A stretch of 64,000 bases of DNA from Larkinella punicea (GCF_003334855.1 NZ_QOWE01000013.1:62001-126000); one strand, 5' to 3'; numbered from the stretch's first letter, positions 52,181-60,560 are shown. Program-made: numbers and translations. Notes: generated by a model from the sequence alone, not told the origin.

Positions 52181-53899
52181 ATGAAAAAAGGGCTTTTGGT
52201 TCTGTTGATGCCTTTGCTGGCCGTTTTTGCCATCCTGTTTCTGGGCAGTTTTGAGAAAAAACCGCTCGCTGCTCCGTCACCCAAAGCGCCCGCCCGGCCC
52301 AACATCATTGTGATCATGGCGGACGACCTCGGCTTTTCGGATGTCGGCTGCTACGGCGGTGAAATTCATACCCCGAACATCGATTATCTAGCCAAAAACG
52401 GTATTCGGTACACCCAGTTTTACAACACCTCGCGCTGTTGCCCAACGCGGGCCAGCCTGCTGACCGGTTTATACAACCAGCAGGCCGGGATTGGCAAAAT
52501 GACCGAAGCGGAAGACCAACCCGGCTACCGTGGACACCTGACTGAAAATACCGTAACGCTGGCGGAAGTGCTCAAAACCGCTGGTTATCAGACAGCGATG
52601 ACCGGTAAATGGCACGTTTCGAATACCAACGTGCAGAAAGATCCGAAAGAGCAACTGGCGTGGCTGAACCACCAGAAAGACTACGGCGATTTTGCCCCCA
52701 TCGACCAATACCCTACCAGCCGGGGGTTTGACCGGTACTTTGGCAACATCTGGGGCGTCGTCGATTTTTTCGACCCGTTTAGTCTGGTGAACGGCACCAA
52801 ACCGGTCAAGGCCGTTCCGAAGAACTACTACCACACAGATGCCATCAGCGACACAACGGTGGCTTATATTCAATCTTTTGCGAAGGGATCGGCACCGTTT
52901 TTTCTGTATGTGGCTCACACGGCCCCGCACTGGCCGCTCATGGCGCTGCCCGAAGACATTGCGAAATACAAGGATACCTATAGAGTGGGCTGGGATGTGA
53001 TTCGCAAAAACCGGTATGAGAAAATGGTCAAACTGGGCCTGATCGATCCGAAGAAAACCAAACTCTCCGACCGCTGGCAGAATGATCTGACGTGGGAAAA
53101 CAACCCGGATAAAGAATGGGATGCCCGCGCGATGGCCGTTCATGCCGCCATGATCGACCGGATGGATCAGGGCATTGGCCGGATGCTGAAAGCCCTGCGC
53201 GAAACCGGTCAACTGGACAATACGCTGATTCTGTTTTTGTCGGACAACGGAGCCAGTCCCGAAAACTGTGCGGCTTACGGCCCCGGTTTCGACCGGCCCA
53301 ACCAGACGCGCGATGGCCGACCGATTGCTTACGACCTGAAAAAGCAGGTCATGCCGGGCGCGCAAACGTCCTATGCCTCGATTGGTCAGCGTTGGGCCAA
53401 CGTCGCCAACACGCCGTATCAATTCTGGAAAGCCGAATCTTCAGAAGGGGGCGTTCATACGCCTTTGGTGGCGTTCTGGCCCAACGGGATGACGGCAAAA
53501 AAAGGTAGTTTCAGTGCGCAGACGGGGCACGTGATGGATTTCATGAGCACGTTTGTCGAACTGGCCAGTGCGACGTACCCCAAAATGCACCAGGGCCACG
53601 CGATTACGCCGACAACGGGCGTTAGTCTGGTGCCGTCTTTTCAGGGAAAACCGGTGGTGGGGCATTCAACCTTGTTTAACGAACATTTTGGCGCGCGGTA
53701 TGCCCGGTCCGGAAACTGGAAACTAGTCTCGGCCAGCCGCGACACCACCTGGCGGCTGTTCGATCTGGCAACGGATCAAACCGAAATGAACGATTTGGCG
53801 GCCCGGTATCCCGACAAGGTGCGTGAACTGGAGAGTTTATGGCGTCAGTGGGCGAACACCCATCAAGTGTTTCCAAAACCGGGGAAGAAAACGAATTGA
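52181..53899 (+). CDS. Family S1 arylsulfatase-like enzyme
   Basis: 572 residues from the ATG at 52181 with a signal anchor (about 5-22). Sulfatase motifs: PNIIVIMADDLGFSDVGCYGG (metal site), the formylglycine site CCPTRASLLTG (C86-x-P-x-R90) and GYQTAMTGKWHVS. The GVHTPLVAFWP and LFDLATDQTEMNDLA regions close the fold. Cys86 needs conversion to formylglycine by FGE or anSME. In this locus it would remove sulfate (or a phosphate-like group) from the imported glycan. Confidence 0.95.
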   Translation: MKKGLLVLLMPLLAVFAILFLGSFEKKPLAAPSPKAPARPNIIVIMADDLGFSDVGCYGGEIHTPNIDYLAKNGIRYTQFYNTSRCCPTRASLLTGLYNQQAGIGKMTEAEDQPGYRGHLTENTVTLAEVLKTAGYQTAMTGKWHVSNTNVQKDPKEQLAWLNHQKDYGDFAPIDQYPTSRGFDRYFGNIWGVVDFFDPFSLVNGTKPVKAVPKNYYHTDAISDTTVAYIQSFAKGSAPFFLYVAHTAPHWPLMALPEDIAKYKDTYRVGWDVIRKNRYEKMVKLGLIDPKKTKLSDRWQNDLTWENNPDKEWDARAMAVHAAMIDRMDQGIGRMLKALRETGQLDNTLILFLSDNGASPENCAAYGPGFDRPNQTRDGRPIAYDLKKQVMPGAQTSYASIGQRWANVANTPYQFWKAESSEGGVHTPLVAFWPNGMTAKKGSFSAQTGHVMDFMSTFVELASATYPKMHQGHAITPTTGVSLVPSFQGKPVVGHSTLFNEHFGARYARSGNWKLVSASRDTTWRLFDLATDQTEMNDLAARYPDKVRELESLWRQWANTHQVFPKPGKKTN

Positions 53900-54343
53900 T
53901 TACTCAAACCGGGGCAGATCGTCCAGAAAATCAACGGTTTGTAGTTGGTAATCGACGCAGCAGCAGTAATGCGTCAGGCCGTTGGTAACCACGATGTACG
54001 GGGCCTGATGGATGTGGTTGTAGCGGCCAATCTGGTCGAAAACCTGCTGCGTGACGGTCACCTGGGGCGCTTTGCACTCCACGAGCAGAAATGGTTTCCC
54101 AAGCCGGTCGAACACCAGAATGTCCGTTCGTTTCCGCAATTGATTAAGTTTCAAACCGCCTTCACTCCGAATCAGCGATTTCGGATAGCCATACTGATTC
54201 AGCAGCAGATGCACGACGTGTTGCCGCACCCATTCTTCCGGGGTAATGAGCACATACTTCTTCCGCAACACGTCGAAAATATACGGTTTCCCCTCGATCT
54301 GCTTCGTATTGTAATCAAAAACCGGTAGGTTTAACGATTCCAT
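53900..54343 (-). CDS. HsdR N-terminal-like (PD-(D/E)xK) protein
   Basis: 147 residues. The central part (RTDILVFDRLGKPFLLVECKAP) is a PD-(D/E)xK nuclease core, as in the type I restriction enzyme HsdR N-terminal domain family. There is no helicase part and no hsdM/hsdS nearby, so this is a stand-alone form widespread in Bacteroidetes with unknown function. A candidate TATTTTTG box lies 5 nt before the ATG. The gene converges with the sulfatase gene with no gap between stops. Confidence 0.82.
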   Translation of the reverse strand: MESLNLPVFDYNTKQIEGKPYIFDVLRKKYVLITPEEWVRQHVVHLLLNQYGYPKSLIRSEGGLKLNQLRKRTDILVFDRLGKPFLLVECKAPQVTVTQQVFDQIGRYNHIHQAPYIVVTNGLTHYCCCVDYQLQTVDFLDDLPRFE

Positions 54344-54405
54344 CCGTCAAAAATAAGCAATCTGGCGGAGTAATTGATCCGTTGATCACAGCTACACTTC
54401 AAACC

Positions 54406-55176
54406 ATGAAAACCAAAGATGAAATTGTCCAAAACTGGCTTCCCCGGTATACCGGAACGCCCATCGAGCAATTCGGAGAGTACATTCTGCTGACGAATTT
54501 TATCAACTACGTCGAGCTATTCGCCAAAAAATACGATACGGAAATCTACGGTCTGGGCCGGGCCATGCAAACGGCAACTGCCGACAACATCACGATCATC
54601 AACTTCGGAATGGGCAGCGCCATGGCGGCAACGGTCATGGATTTGCTGACGGCGGTGAGTCCCAAAGCGGTGTTGTTTCTGGGAAAATGTGGTGGTTTGA
54701 AAAAAACGCTGGTCGGTGATCTGGTTTTGCCGATAGCGGCCATTCGGGGCGACGGCACCAGCAACGATTACATGCGGCCCGAAATCCCGGCCCTGCCGTC
54801 GTTCCGGCTGCAGCGGGCGGTTTCGTCCATGATCAAAAAACACGAACTGGATTACTGGACCGGTACGGTCTATACGACGAACCGGCGCATCTGGGAACAC
54901 GACGAAGTGTTCAAGGAATATTTGCGTGAGATTCGGGCCATGGCGATCGACATGGAAACCGCCACGATCTTCATCGTCGGTTTTGCCAACGCCATTCCGC
55001 ACGGTGCCCTGCTGCTGGTGTCCGACAATCCAATGGTGCCGGAAGGCGTCAAAACCGAAGAAAGCGACAAACGCGTCACCGGCTCCTTCGTCGAGAAACA
55101 CCTCCAGATCGGCATCGACTCCCTCCGCGAACTAGCCACGTCGGGCGAGTCAGTCAAGCACCTGCGGTTTGAGTGA
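54406..55176 (+). CDS. AMP nucleosidase
   Basis: 256 residues from the ATG at 54406, in the phosphorylase/nucleosidase fold. TADNITIINFGMGSAMAATVMDLL, VLFLGKCGGLKK, and AMAIDMETATIFIVGFANAIPHGALLLVSD carry the family ribose- and base-binding Glu/Asp (DMETA and VSDNP). It splits AMP to adenine and ribose 5-phosphate. The short form without the N-terminal regulatory domain of E. coli Amn is usual in this phylum. Confidence 0.92.
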   Translation: MKTKDEIVQNWLPRYTGTPIEQFGEYILLTNFINYVELFAKKYDTEIYGLGRAMQTATADNITIINFGMGSAMAATVMDLLTAVSPKAVLFLGKCGGLKKTLVGDLVLPIAAIRGDGTSNDYMRPEIPALPSFRLQRAVSSMIKKHELDYWTGTVYTTNRRIWEHDEVFKEYLREIRAMAIDMETATIFIVGFANAIPHGALLLVSDNPMVPEGVKTEESDKRVTGSFVEKHLQIGIDSLRELATSGESVKHLRFE

Positions 55177-55198
55177 TGGGAAATTAATGATGAGTTAT

Positions 55199-55250
55199 GA
55201 ATGATGAACGATGAATGCTTACTGGCGAAGCCCGTTCATCGTTCATCATT
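55199..55250. terminator. ATG-word inverted repeat between convergent genes
   Basis: GAATGATGAACGATGAA (55199-55215) pairs exactly with 55234-55250 with an 18-nt loop. A tandem extra copy of the right-arm word lies at about 55264-55280. It is made from the same words as 38152-38231. Confidence 0.8.
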
Positions 55251-55276
55251 CATCATTCTAATTATCGTTCATCATT

Positions 55277-56617
55277 CTAATTACAGTAATCACTAATCGC
55301 CTTATACGACGGCGTGTAGCCGAGTTCGCCGGATTTGCTGAGGTCGAGGCAACCGCCGTTTTCGTCGCCCAGACTGTGGCGGATGATGCCGCGCACGTAG
55401 TAGACTTCGGCGTATTTCGGATCAAGTTGAAGTGCGCTGTTGCAGTCCAGAATCGCCCCTTTCTGGTCGCCCTGCTGCGAGCGGATGAGGCCGCGGGTGA
55501 AGTAGGCTTCGGAATAGGTAGGGTTCAGTTCGATCGCCTTGTTCAGATCGGCGGTGGCTCCTTTGATGTCGTTGGTTTTGCTTTTGCTGATGGCCCGGTT
55601 GAAATACGCTTCCGAACGTTCGGTCGACAAGGCATCGATGATGTTTTTCTGCTGCACGGCGTTCCGCAAATTGTCCAGAACGGCCCTTGAAATTTTGCCG
55701 TTGTAAACCACTTTCGATTCTACGTTGGCATTGTTGATTTCAATGGCCGTATTGTAATCCTGAATGGCTGCGCGCTGGTCGCCCAGTTTGCCACGGCAGA
55801 AGGCCCGGCCATAAAAGGCCCGGTAGTTGGTCGCTTCCAGAACAATGGCGCGGTCATAGTCATTGAGCGCACTTTTGTAATCTTCCAGTTTGCTTTTGGC
55901 AAAGCCCCGGTTGTAGAACGATTCGCCATCTTCGGGTGCCAGTTCAATGGCTTTATTGAGGTCCTCAGCGGCTTTTTGATACTGACCCAGTTGCACCAGC
56001 GACGCTCCCCGACCGGCATAAGCCTGCGCCCGTTTGGGATTCAGTTCAATCACCTTCGAAAAGTCGGCCAGACTGCCCGCATAATCGTCCAGTTTCTGTT
56101 TGGTGATGCCACGGGCATACAGCGTCTGCACGTTGTTGGGGTCCAGTTCGATGGTTTTGGAGAAATCCTGTAAGGCACCCCGGTATTGTTCCAGGCGGCT
56201 GCGGCTCACGCCCCGGTAATAATACGCCTGGACGTCGTCGGGCGCCAGTTCGATGGCCCGGCTGAAGTCCATGAGGGCCGCGCGGTGGTCGTCCTGTTTG
56301 CTCTTGCTGACCCCGCGACTGAGGTAAGCCAGGGCATCTTTTCCGTTTAGTTCAATGGCCCGGTCGTAGTCCAGAATGGCGCCCCGGTGATCTTTCAAGT
56401 TGGCTTTGGCCAGTCCGCGGTTGTAATAGCTGGGTGCGTTTTCGGGATTGGCCCCGATGGCCATACTGAATGCCTGCAAGGCACCCATGAAATCGCCCGA
56501 TTTACTTTTCACAATGCCGGTTTCAAAAAACGTGGCCGCGGTCTGCTGCGCCTGTAGGATCGTGGTACTGAGTAAGACGCAAAAAAAGAAGGATAGAAGA
56601 CGGTAATACTTGAACAT
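55277..56617 (-). CDS. TPR-repeat protein (11 units)
   Basis: 446 residues with a signal peptide (about 1-23). About 11 TPR motifs of 34 residues follow (for example NAPSYYNRGLAKANLKDHRG...), broken after the eighth by a roughly 36-residue insert with VYNGKISRAVLDNLRN. It is secreted, so probably a periplasmic or outer-membrane interaction scaffold. Its own promoter lies at 56654-56684. Nothing catalytic is visible. Confidence 0.9.
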   Translation of the reverse strand: MFKYYRLLSFFFCVLLSTTILQAQQTAATFFETGIVKSKSGDFMGALQAFSMAIGANPENAPSYYNRGLAKANLKDHRGAILDYDRAIELNGKDALAYLSRGVSKSKQDDHRAALMDFSRAIELAPDDVQAYYYRGVSRSRLEQYRGALQDFSKTIELDPNNVQTLYARGITKQKLDDYAGSLADFSKVIELNPKRAQAYAGRGASLVQLGQYQKAAEDLNKAIELAPEDGESFYNRGFAKSKLEDYKSALNDYDRAIVLEATNYRAFYGRAFCRGKLGDQRAAIQDYNTAIEINNANVESKVVYNGKISRAVLDNLRNAVQQKNIIDALSTERSEAYFNRAISKSKTNDIKGATADLNKAIELNPTYSEAYFTRGLIRSQQGDQKGAILDCNSALQLDPKYAEVYYVRGIIRHSLGDENGGCLDLSKSGELGYTPSYKAISDYCN

Positions 56618-56653
56618 AAGTAATAGTACGGTTGAGAGGGAGGTACAGAAGGC

Positions 56654-56684
56654 TAAAAATAAGATTTGATTGTCGATGCATCAA
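56654..56684 (-). promoter_or_regulatory. Promoter of the TPR gene
   Basis: On the minus strand TTG (56684-56682), 20 nt, then TATTTTTA (56661-56654), one mismatch at the last base. Confidence 0.55.
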
Positions 56685-56709
56685 CTATCAGTTGCATTAA
56701 ATTTCTTGC

Positions 56710-56850
56710 TTACTCATACTGAAAAGCCATGCTGACCTTTTTGTGTCCGTATTTCCGCTCCATATCCCGGACTTTTAATCCGTAATCGTCGGGCCTGAAC
56801 AGGTAATTAGGGAACAACAGGGGCGAAAGTCCGCGGTGTGGAGCAGTCTC
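56710..56850 (-). pseudogene. Possible C-terminal gene remnant (46 codons, no start)
   Basis: In the 398-bp gap between the TPR gene and Hsp20, the minus strand is open for 46 codons from just after a TGA (56853-56851) to a TAA (56712-56710). It reads protein-like, with LLFPNYLFRPDD and VRDMERKYGHKKVSMAFQYE. No ATG/GTG/TTG start begins it. Family not recognised. Either a relic of a truncated gene or chance. Confidence 0.3.
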
Positions 56851-56940
56851 TCAGACAAAAATGCTGATTGAATAAGACAAAATGTCATTATTTTTTTTCA
56901 ATATACATAATTTTAGTGACAAAATGGCTGATTTGTGTTC

Positions 56941-56948
56941 TATTTTTG
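56941..56948 (+). promoter_or_regulatory. Candidate -7 box of the Hsp20 gene
   Basis: TATTTTTG matches TAnnTTTG, with a leader of about 60 nt. No TTG is found at the standard distance. Confidence 0.45.
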
Positions 56949-57015
56949 GATTGGTACACAAGTTGAACAAAGGGAGTTGTAGTTCAGAAATTAAAAAGAT
57001 AACCAACATAAAGCC

Positions 57016-57453
57016 ATGAGAACCTTAGTCCAATACAACCAGTTACCCTCGTTTTTTAACAATTTGGTAAACCAGGAATTCAACCGTCATTTCCACACGC
57101 CAGCGGTTGCTAAAGCGGCCAGCTCGGTTGTTCCGGCTGTGAATGTGAAAGAAGATGAAACCGCCTATCACATTGAACTGGCAGCCCCCGGTTTGAAGAA
57201 AGAAGATTTCGCGATCAATCTGACCAACAACCAGTTGACCATCTCGGCCAAACTGGAAGAAGCGAAGGAGGAAACAACCGAAAAGTATACCCGGAAAGAG
57301 TTCAGCTACAGTTCTTTTGAACGGAGCTTCCGCTTACCGAAAAACGTAAATAACGAACAGATTCAGGCTGCCTACACCGACGGTATTCTGAAAATTGATC
57401 TGCCGAAAGTTGAAAAACCGGTGATCGAACCCAAACAAATTGCAGTAGCGTAA
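57016..57453 (+). CDS. Hsp20 / alpha-crystallin small heat-shock protein
   Basis: 145 residues. The alpha-crystallin domain (about 38-130) has VPAVNVKEDETAYHIELAAPGLKKEDFAI and the FERSFRLPKNVN strand, with the DGILKIDLPK beta-7/8 groove. The C-terminal tail EPKQIAVA lacks a strict IxI/V motif. An ATP-independent holdase. A hairpin with U tract follows. Confidence 0.95.
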   Translation: MRTLVQYNQLPSFFNNLVNQEFNRHFHTPAVAKAASSVVPAVNVKEDETAYHIELAAPGLKKEDFAINLTNNQLTISAKLEEAKEETTEKYTRKEFSYSSFERSFRLPKNVNNEQIQAAYTDGILKIDLPKVEKPVIEPKQIAVA

Positions 57454-57476
57454 GGTGAGTCGACGCATAGAAAGAA

Positions 57477-57501
57477 AACCCCGGCCCGTTTGGTCGGGGT
57501 T
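57477..57501. terminator. Intrinsic terminator between convergent Hsp20 and trpF-like genes
   Basis: AACCCCG (57477-57483) pairs with CGGGGTT (57495-57501), flanked by A and T runs. Confidence 0.85.
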
Positions 57502-57510
57502 TTTTAGTGT

Positions 57511-58158
57511 TTAGCTTCGGTGGATTTGGGTGAAAAACCGCGTCAGTTTATCCGGATCCAGCTTTCCATTGGTTCGAACTCCGCTGCAAATATCCAGACC
57601 GAAGGGCTGCACGGTGTCGATGGCCTGCCGGATGTTCTCCGGGTTCAAACCACCGGCCAGAAAAACCGGCACCCGGCTTTGCTCCACAATCCGGCGGCTC
57701 AGCGTCCAGTCGTGCCGGCGACCCGTTCCGCCCAACTCCTTCACGGCCAGTTTCGGATTGCCCGAATCCAGCAGCAACGCATCCACTTCCTCCGCCGATG
57801 CCAGGGCTTCGTCGATGCTGACCTCGTCCAAAACGTGAATCACCTGCACGAGTTTTATGCCCGGTAAAGCCGCCCGCAGTGTCCGGTAACTCCCCGGTGG
57901 CAGGGCGTCGACCAACTGAATCGTATTGGTGAAAGCCCGGCGGTGGTGTTCGATCACGGCTTCGGCGGTGGGTTCGCTCGTCAGCAGAAACGTAGCGATG
58001 GGCGGGGGAACGGTTTGCGCAATCGTTCGGATGAGGTCATCCCCGATCACGCCCGGCCCGCTGGGCATCCGCCCAACCAGACCCACCGCCGACGCCCCGG
58101 CTCCAACCGCCATCCGGGCTTCTTCCACACTGCTGATGCAACAAATTTTAACATGCAT
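57511..58158 (-). CDS. Phosphoribosylanthranilate isomerase-like protein
   Basis: 215 residues, PRAI TIM barrel: VKICCISSVEEARMAVGAGASAVG at the N-terminus (the catalytic Cys of the KICG motif is kept, but Gly is replaced by Cys), LLLDSG (catalytic Asp), VFLAGGLNPENI and GLDICSGVRTNGKLD. It could be TrpF or a paralogue. It is not in a trp operon here. Confidence 0.85.
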   Translation of the reverse strand: MHVKICCISSVEEARMAVGAGASAVGLVGRMPSGPGVIGDDLIRTIAQTVPPPIATFLLTSEPTAEAVIEHHRRAFTNTIQLVDALPPGSYRTLRAALPGIKLVQVIHVLDEVSIDEALASAEEVDALLLDSGNPKLAVKELGGTGRRHDWTLSRRIVEQSRVPVFLAGGLNPENIRQAIDTVQPFGLDICSGVRTNGKLDPDKLTRFFTQIHRS

Positions 58159-58293
58159 AACCGATTCTTTTGAAAGACGTTAAAAAGGACGGCGGGTAGC
58201 CCGGTCGTGGGTTGGGGCTGCTCGGCGGCTCATTTACAAAAACAAAGAAATGACAGTTCCGCTTAATAATCAGCAGAATCCTGATCGAACCGT

Positions 58294-58301
58294 TATTTTT
58301 G
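58294..58301 (+). promoter_or_regulatory. Candidate -7 box of the MFS gene, near-leaderless geometry
   Basis: TATTTTTG matches TAnnTTTG and ends 4 nt before the ATG at 58306, so a transcript starting at the usual distance would be leaderless or nearly so. Confidence 0.45.
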
Positions 58302-58305
58302 CCGT

Positions 58306-59550
58306 ATGAATAAAAAGGTTGACACCTACGCAGCCCTTCGTTATCCCGAATTTCGCTTTTTTGCTGCCAATAGCTTTCTGTTTACGGCCACACTTCTGAT
58401 TCAGGAGGTTTTGTTAGGGTATGAATTGTACAAGATGACGCACGATCCGCTGGCGCTGGGCCTCGTTGGCCTGGCCGAAGCGCTGCCGTTCATCGCCATG
58501 TCACTGTTTGGCGGTCACCTCGCCGACCGGCGGGAGAAGCGATCCATTTTGCAGGTCAGCCTGTCGGTGATTATCCTGGGGTCCGTCATTCTGTACCTGG
58601 TTTTTCAACCTTCTGTGGTCGGCCATCTGTCCAAATCTACGCAGTTGGTGGTGATTTACAGTGCGTTCGTGCTGATCGGAACCGCCAAAGGATTTTATTC
58701 GCCCACCAGTTCGTCGCTGAAACCGTTCCTGGTTCCGCGGGAATTATACGCCAATTCGTCTACCTGGAGCGGTTCGTTCTGGCAGGCCGGGGCCATTGCC
58801 GGGCCGGGCATTGCCGGTTTCCTCTACGTCTGGCTAGGATTGGATTATTCGTTGCTGGTGGTCATCGGTTTGCTGCTGGTTTGTCTGGTATTGATTTCGA
58901 TGATTAAGAAAAAACCGGTTCCGGTGACGGAAGGCCCGAAAGACAGCCTGTGGAACAGCCTGCGCGAAGGCTTCCGGTTCGTGTTCAAAACCAAGATCAT
59001 TCTCTATTCTATTTCGCTGGATCTGTTTTCGGTTCTGTTCGGTGGCGTGGTGGCCATGCTGCCCATTTTTGCCGAAGACATTCTGAAGGTAGGCGCACAG
59101 GGGCTGGGTATTCTGCGGGCGGCACCTGCTATCGGCGCCATCGGAACCATGCTGCTCCTGACGCGGTTTCCGCCCACCCACAACGCCTGGCGGAACATGC
59201 TCATTGCGGTGTTGGGCTTCGGGGTTTTCACGCTGGTGTTTGCTTTCTCGACCCACTTCTGGCTGTCGGTTTTTGCCTTATTCGTAACAGGCGCGTTCGA
59301 TAGTGTGAGTGTAGTGATCCGAAACACAGTTCTGCAAATTTTCCCACCCGATCACATGCGGGGCCGGGTGGCGGCTGTCAACGGTATTTTTGTTAGCTCT
59401 TCCAACGAGATCGGCGCTTTCGAGTCGGGGGTGGCGGCCCGGCTGCTGGGCGTGGTGCCCTCGGTGGCACTGGGTGGCGTGGTCACGCTGTTCGTGGTGG
59501 CTTACGTCTATTACAATTCCAAGGAGCTGTTTGCCGTCCGCTTAAGTTAG
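58306..59550 (+). CDS. MFS transporter (enterobactin-exporter EntS-like)
   Basis: 414 residues, about 12 membrane helices. The start ALRYPEFRFFAANSFLFTATLLIQEV and GGHLADRREKRSIL (MFS loop 2-3 motif) match the MFS_3/EntS-type exporters. NTVLQIFPPDHMRGRVAAVNGIFVSSSNEIG is also a typical stretch. Substrate unknown. Confidence 0.9.
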   Translation: MNKKVDTYAALRYPEFRFFAANSFLFTATLLIQEVLLGYELYKMTHDPLALGLVGLAEALPFIAMSLFGGHLADRREKRSILQVSLSVIILGSVILYLVFQPSVVGHLSKSTQLVVIYSAFVLIGTAKGFYSPTSSSLKPFLVPRELYANSSTWSGSFWQAGAIAGPGIAGFLYVWLGLDYSLLVVIGLLLVCLVLISMIKKKPVPVTEGPKDSLWNSLREGFRFVFKTKIILYSISLDLFSVLFGGVVAMLPIFAEDILKVGAQGLGILRAAPAIGAIGTMLLLTRFPPTHNAWRNMLIAVLGFGVFTLVFAFSTHFWLSVFALFVTGAFDSVSVVIRNTVLQIFPPDHMRGRVAAVNGIFVSSSNEIGAFESGVAARLLGVVPSVALGGVVTLFVVAYVYYNSKELFAVRLS

Positions 59551-59647
59551 CGCGCTGTACGGTAACAAACCGGCCAAACCGTTGGAATAACGGCAACCGT
59601 GTCGTTACTTACAAGGTAATAATGACAAAACCATCTGCTCCCGAATT

Positions 59648-60508
59648 ATGCGTTTGCTAAATCTACTGTTAAGCGGCAGTATTGTACTGACCGTTGCCTT
59701 GTCGGCGTTTGAGTCGCCGAAAAAAGAGAAGAAACTCGTGAAAGTCTGGGAAACCGACTCCACGCTGCGCGTGCCGGAATCGGTGCTTTATGATCCGAAA
59801 GGGAAAGTTCTCTACGTAGCCAACATCGTCGGCAAATCCGACTCCCTCGATGGCGATGGGTTTATTTCGAAAGTCTCGCTCGACGGCAAAATCGAAAACC
59901 TCAGGTGGACCACGGGCCTGAACGCGCCCAAAGGCATGGGTATCTACAAAAACCGCCTGTATGTCACGGATGTGTACCGGCTGATTGCCATTAATCTGTC
60001 GAACGGACAGGCCGAGCAAACCTGGGATGCCACGGACAAAAAGGCGTTTTTGAACGACGTGACGATTGATAAAGAGGGGGCGGTTTATGCGTCAGACAGC
60101 CGGAACAGCAAGATTTACCGCCTGAAAGACAGCAAATGGGAGATCTGGATGGATGGGGGCGAGTTGAACAATCCGAACGGTTTGCTGGCGGTCGGAACGA
60201 AGAAAATGATGATTGGCAGCACCAAAATCGGGGCTTTGCAATCCATCGACGTCGAAACCAAAGCCATTACCAAGGTTGCCGATGGCATGGGAAACACCGA
60301 CGGTATTGTGGCCGTCGGGAAAGATTTCATCGTTTCGGACTGGAGTGGCCGGTTGTTTTACATCACTGCCGACGGACAGAAACAGTTGATGCTCGATTCG
60401 CGGCCTGAAAAAATGAATACCGCTGATATTGAATACGTTCCGGGCAAGAAAATGATCGTTGTGCCGACGTTTTTCAAGAACAAGCTGGTTGCCTACCGGG
60501 TTGAATAA
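59648..60508 (+). CDS. SMP-30/gluconolactonase-like secreted propeller
   Basis: 286 residues with a signal peptide (about 1-20). Six-bladed propeller blocks: RVPESVLYDPKGKVLYVANIVG, LNDVTIDKEGAVYASDSRNSKIY, NNPNGLLA and GNTDGIVAVGKDFIVSDWSGRLF, with Asn/Asp residues like the calcium-binding ones of SMP-30 lactonases. Enzymatic activity cannot be judged. Confidence 0.85.
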   Translation: MRLLNLLLSGSIVLTVALSAFESPKKEKKLVKVWETDSTLRVPESVLYDPKGKVLYVANIVGKSDSLDGDGFISKVSLDGKIENLRWTTGLNAPKGMGIYKNRLYVTDVYRLIAINLSNGQAEQTWDATDKKAFLNDVTIDKEGAVYASDSRNSKIYRLKDSKWEIWMDGGELNNPNGLLAVGTKKMMIGSTKIGALQSIDVETKAITKVADGMGNTDGIVAVGKDFIVSDWSGRLFYITADGQKQLMLDSRPEKMNTADIEYVPGKKMIVVPTFFKNKLVAYRVE

Positions 60509-60516
60509 TACAAAAT

Positions 60517-60560
60517 GCAGCGGACGGTGTCAGGCTTTCCAGCCTGACACCGTCCGCTGC
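60517..60560. terminator. 20-bp perfect hairpin of the GCGGACGG family
   Basis: GCAGCGGACGGTGTCAGGCT (60517-60536) pairs exactly with 60541-60560, with the 4-nt loop TTCC. Shares its core with the palindrome at 7720-7802. Between the SMP-30-like gene and the next gene on the same strand. Confidence 0.88.

Noticed and set aside
52469-53422. 317-residue frame opposite the sulfatase
   Set aside because: Lies entirely within the antisense of a well-supported sulfatase with no family signal.
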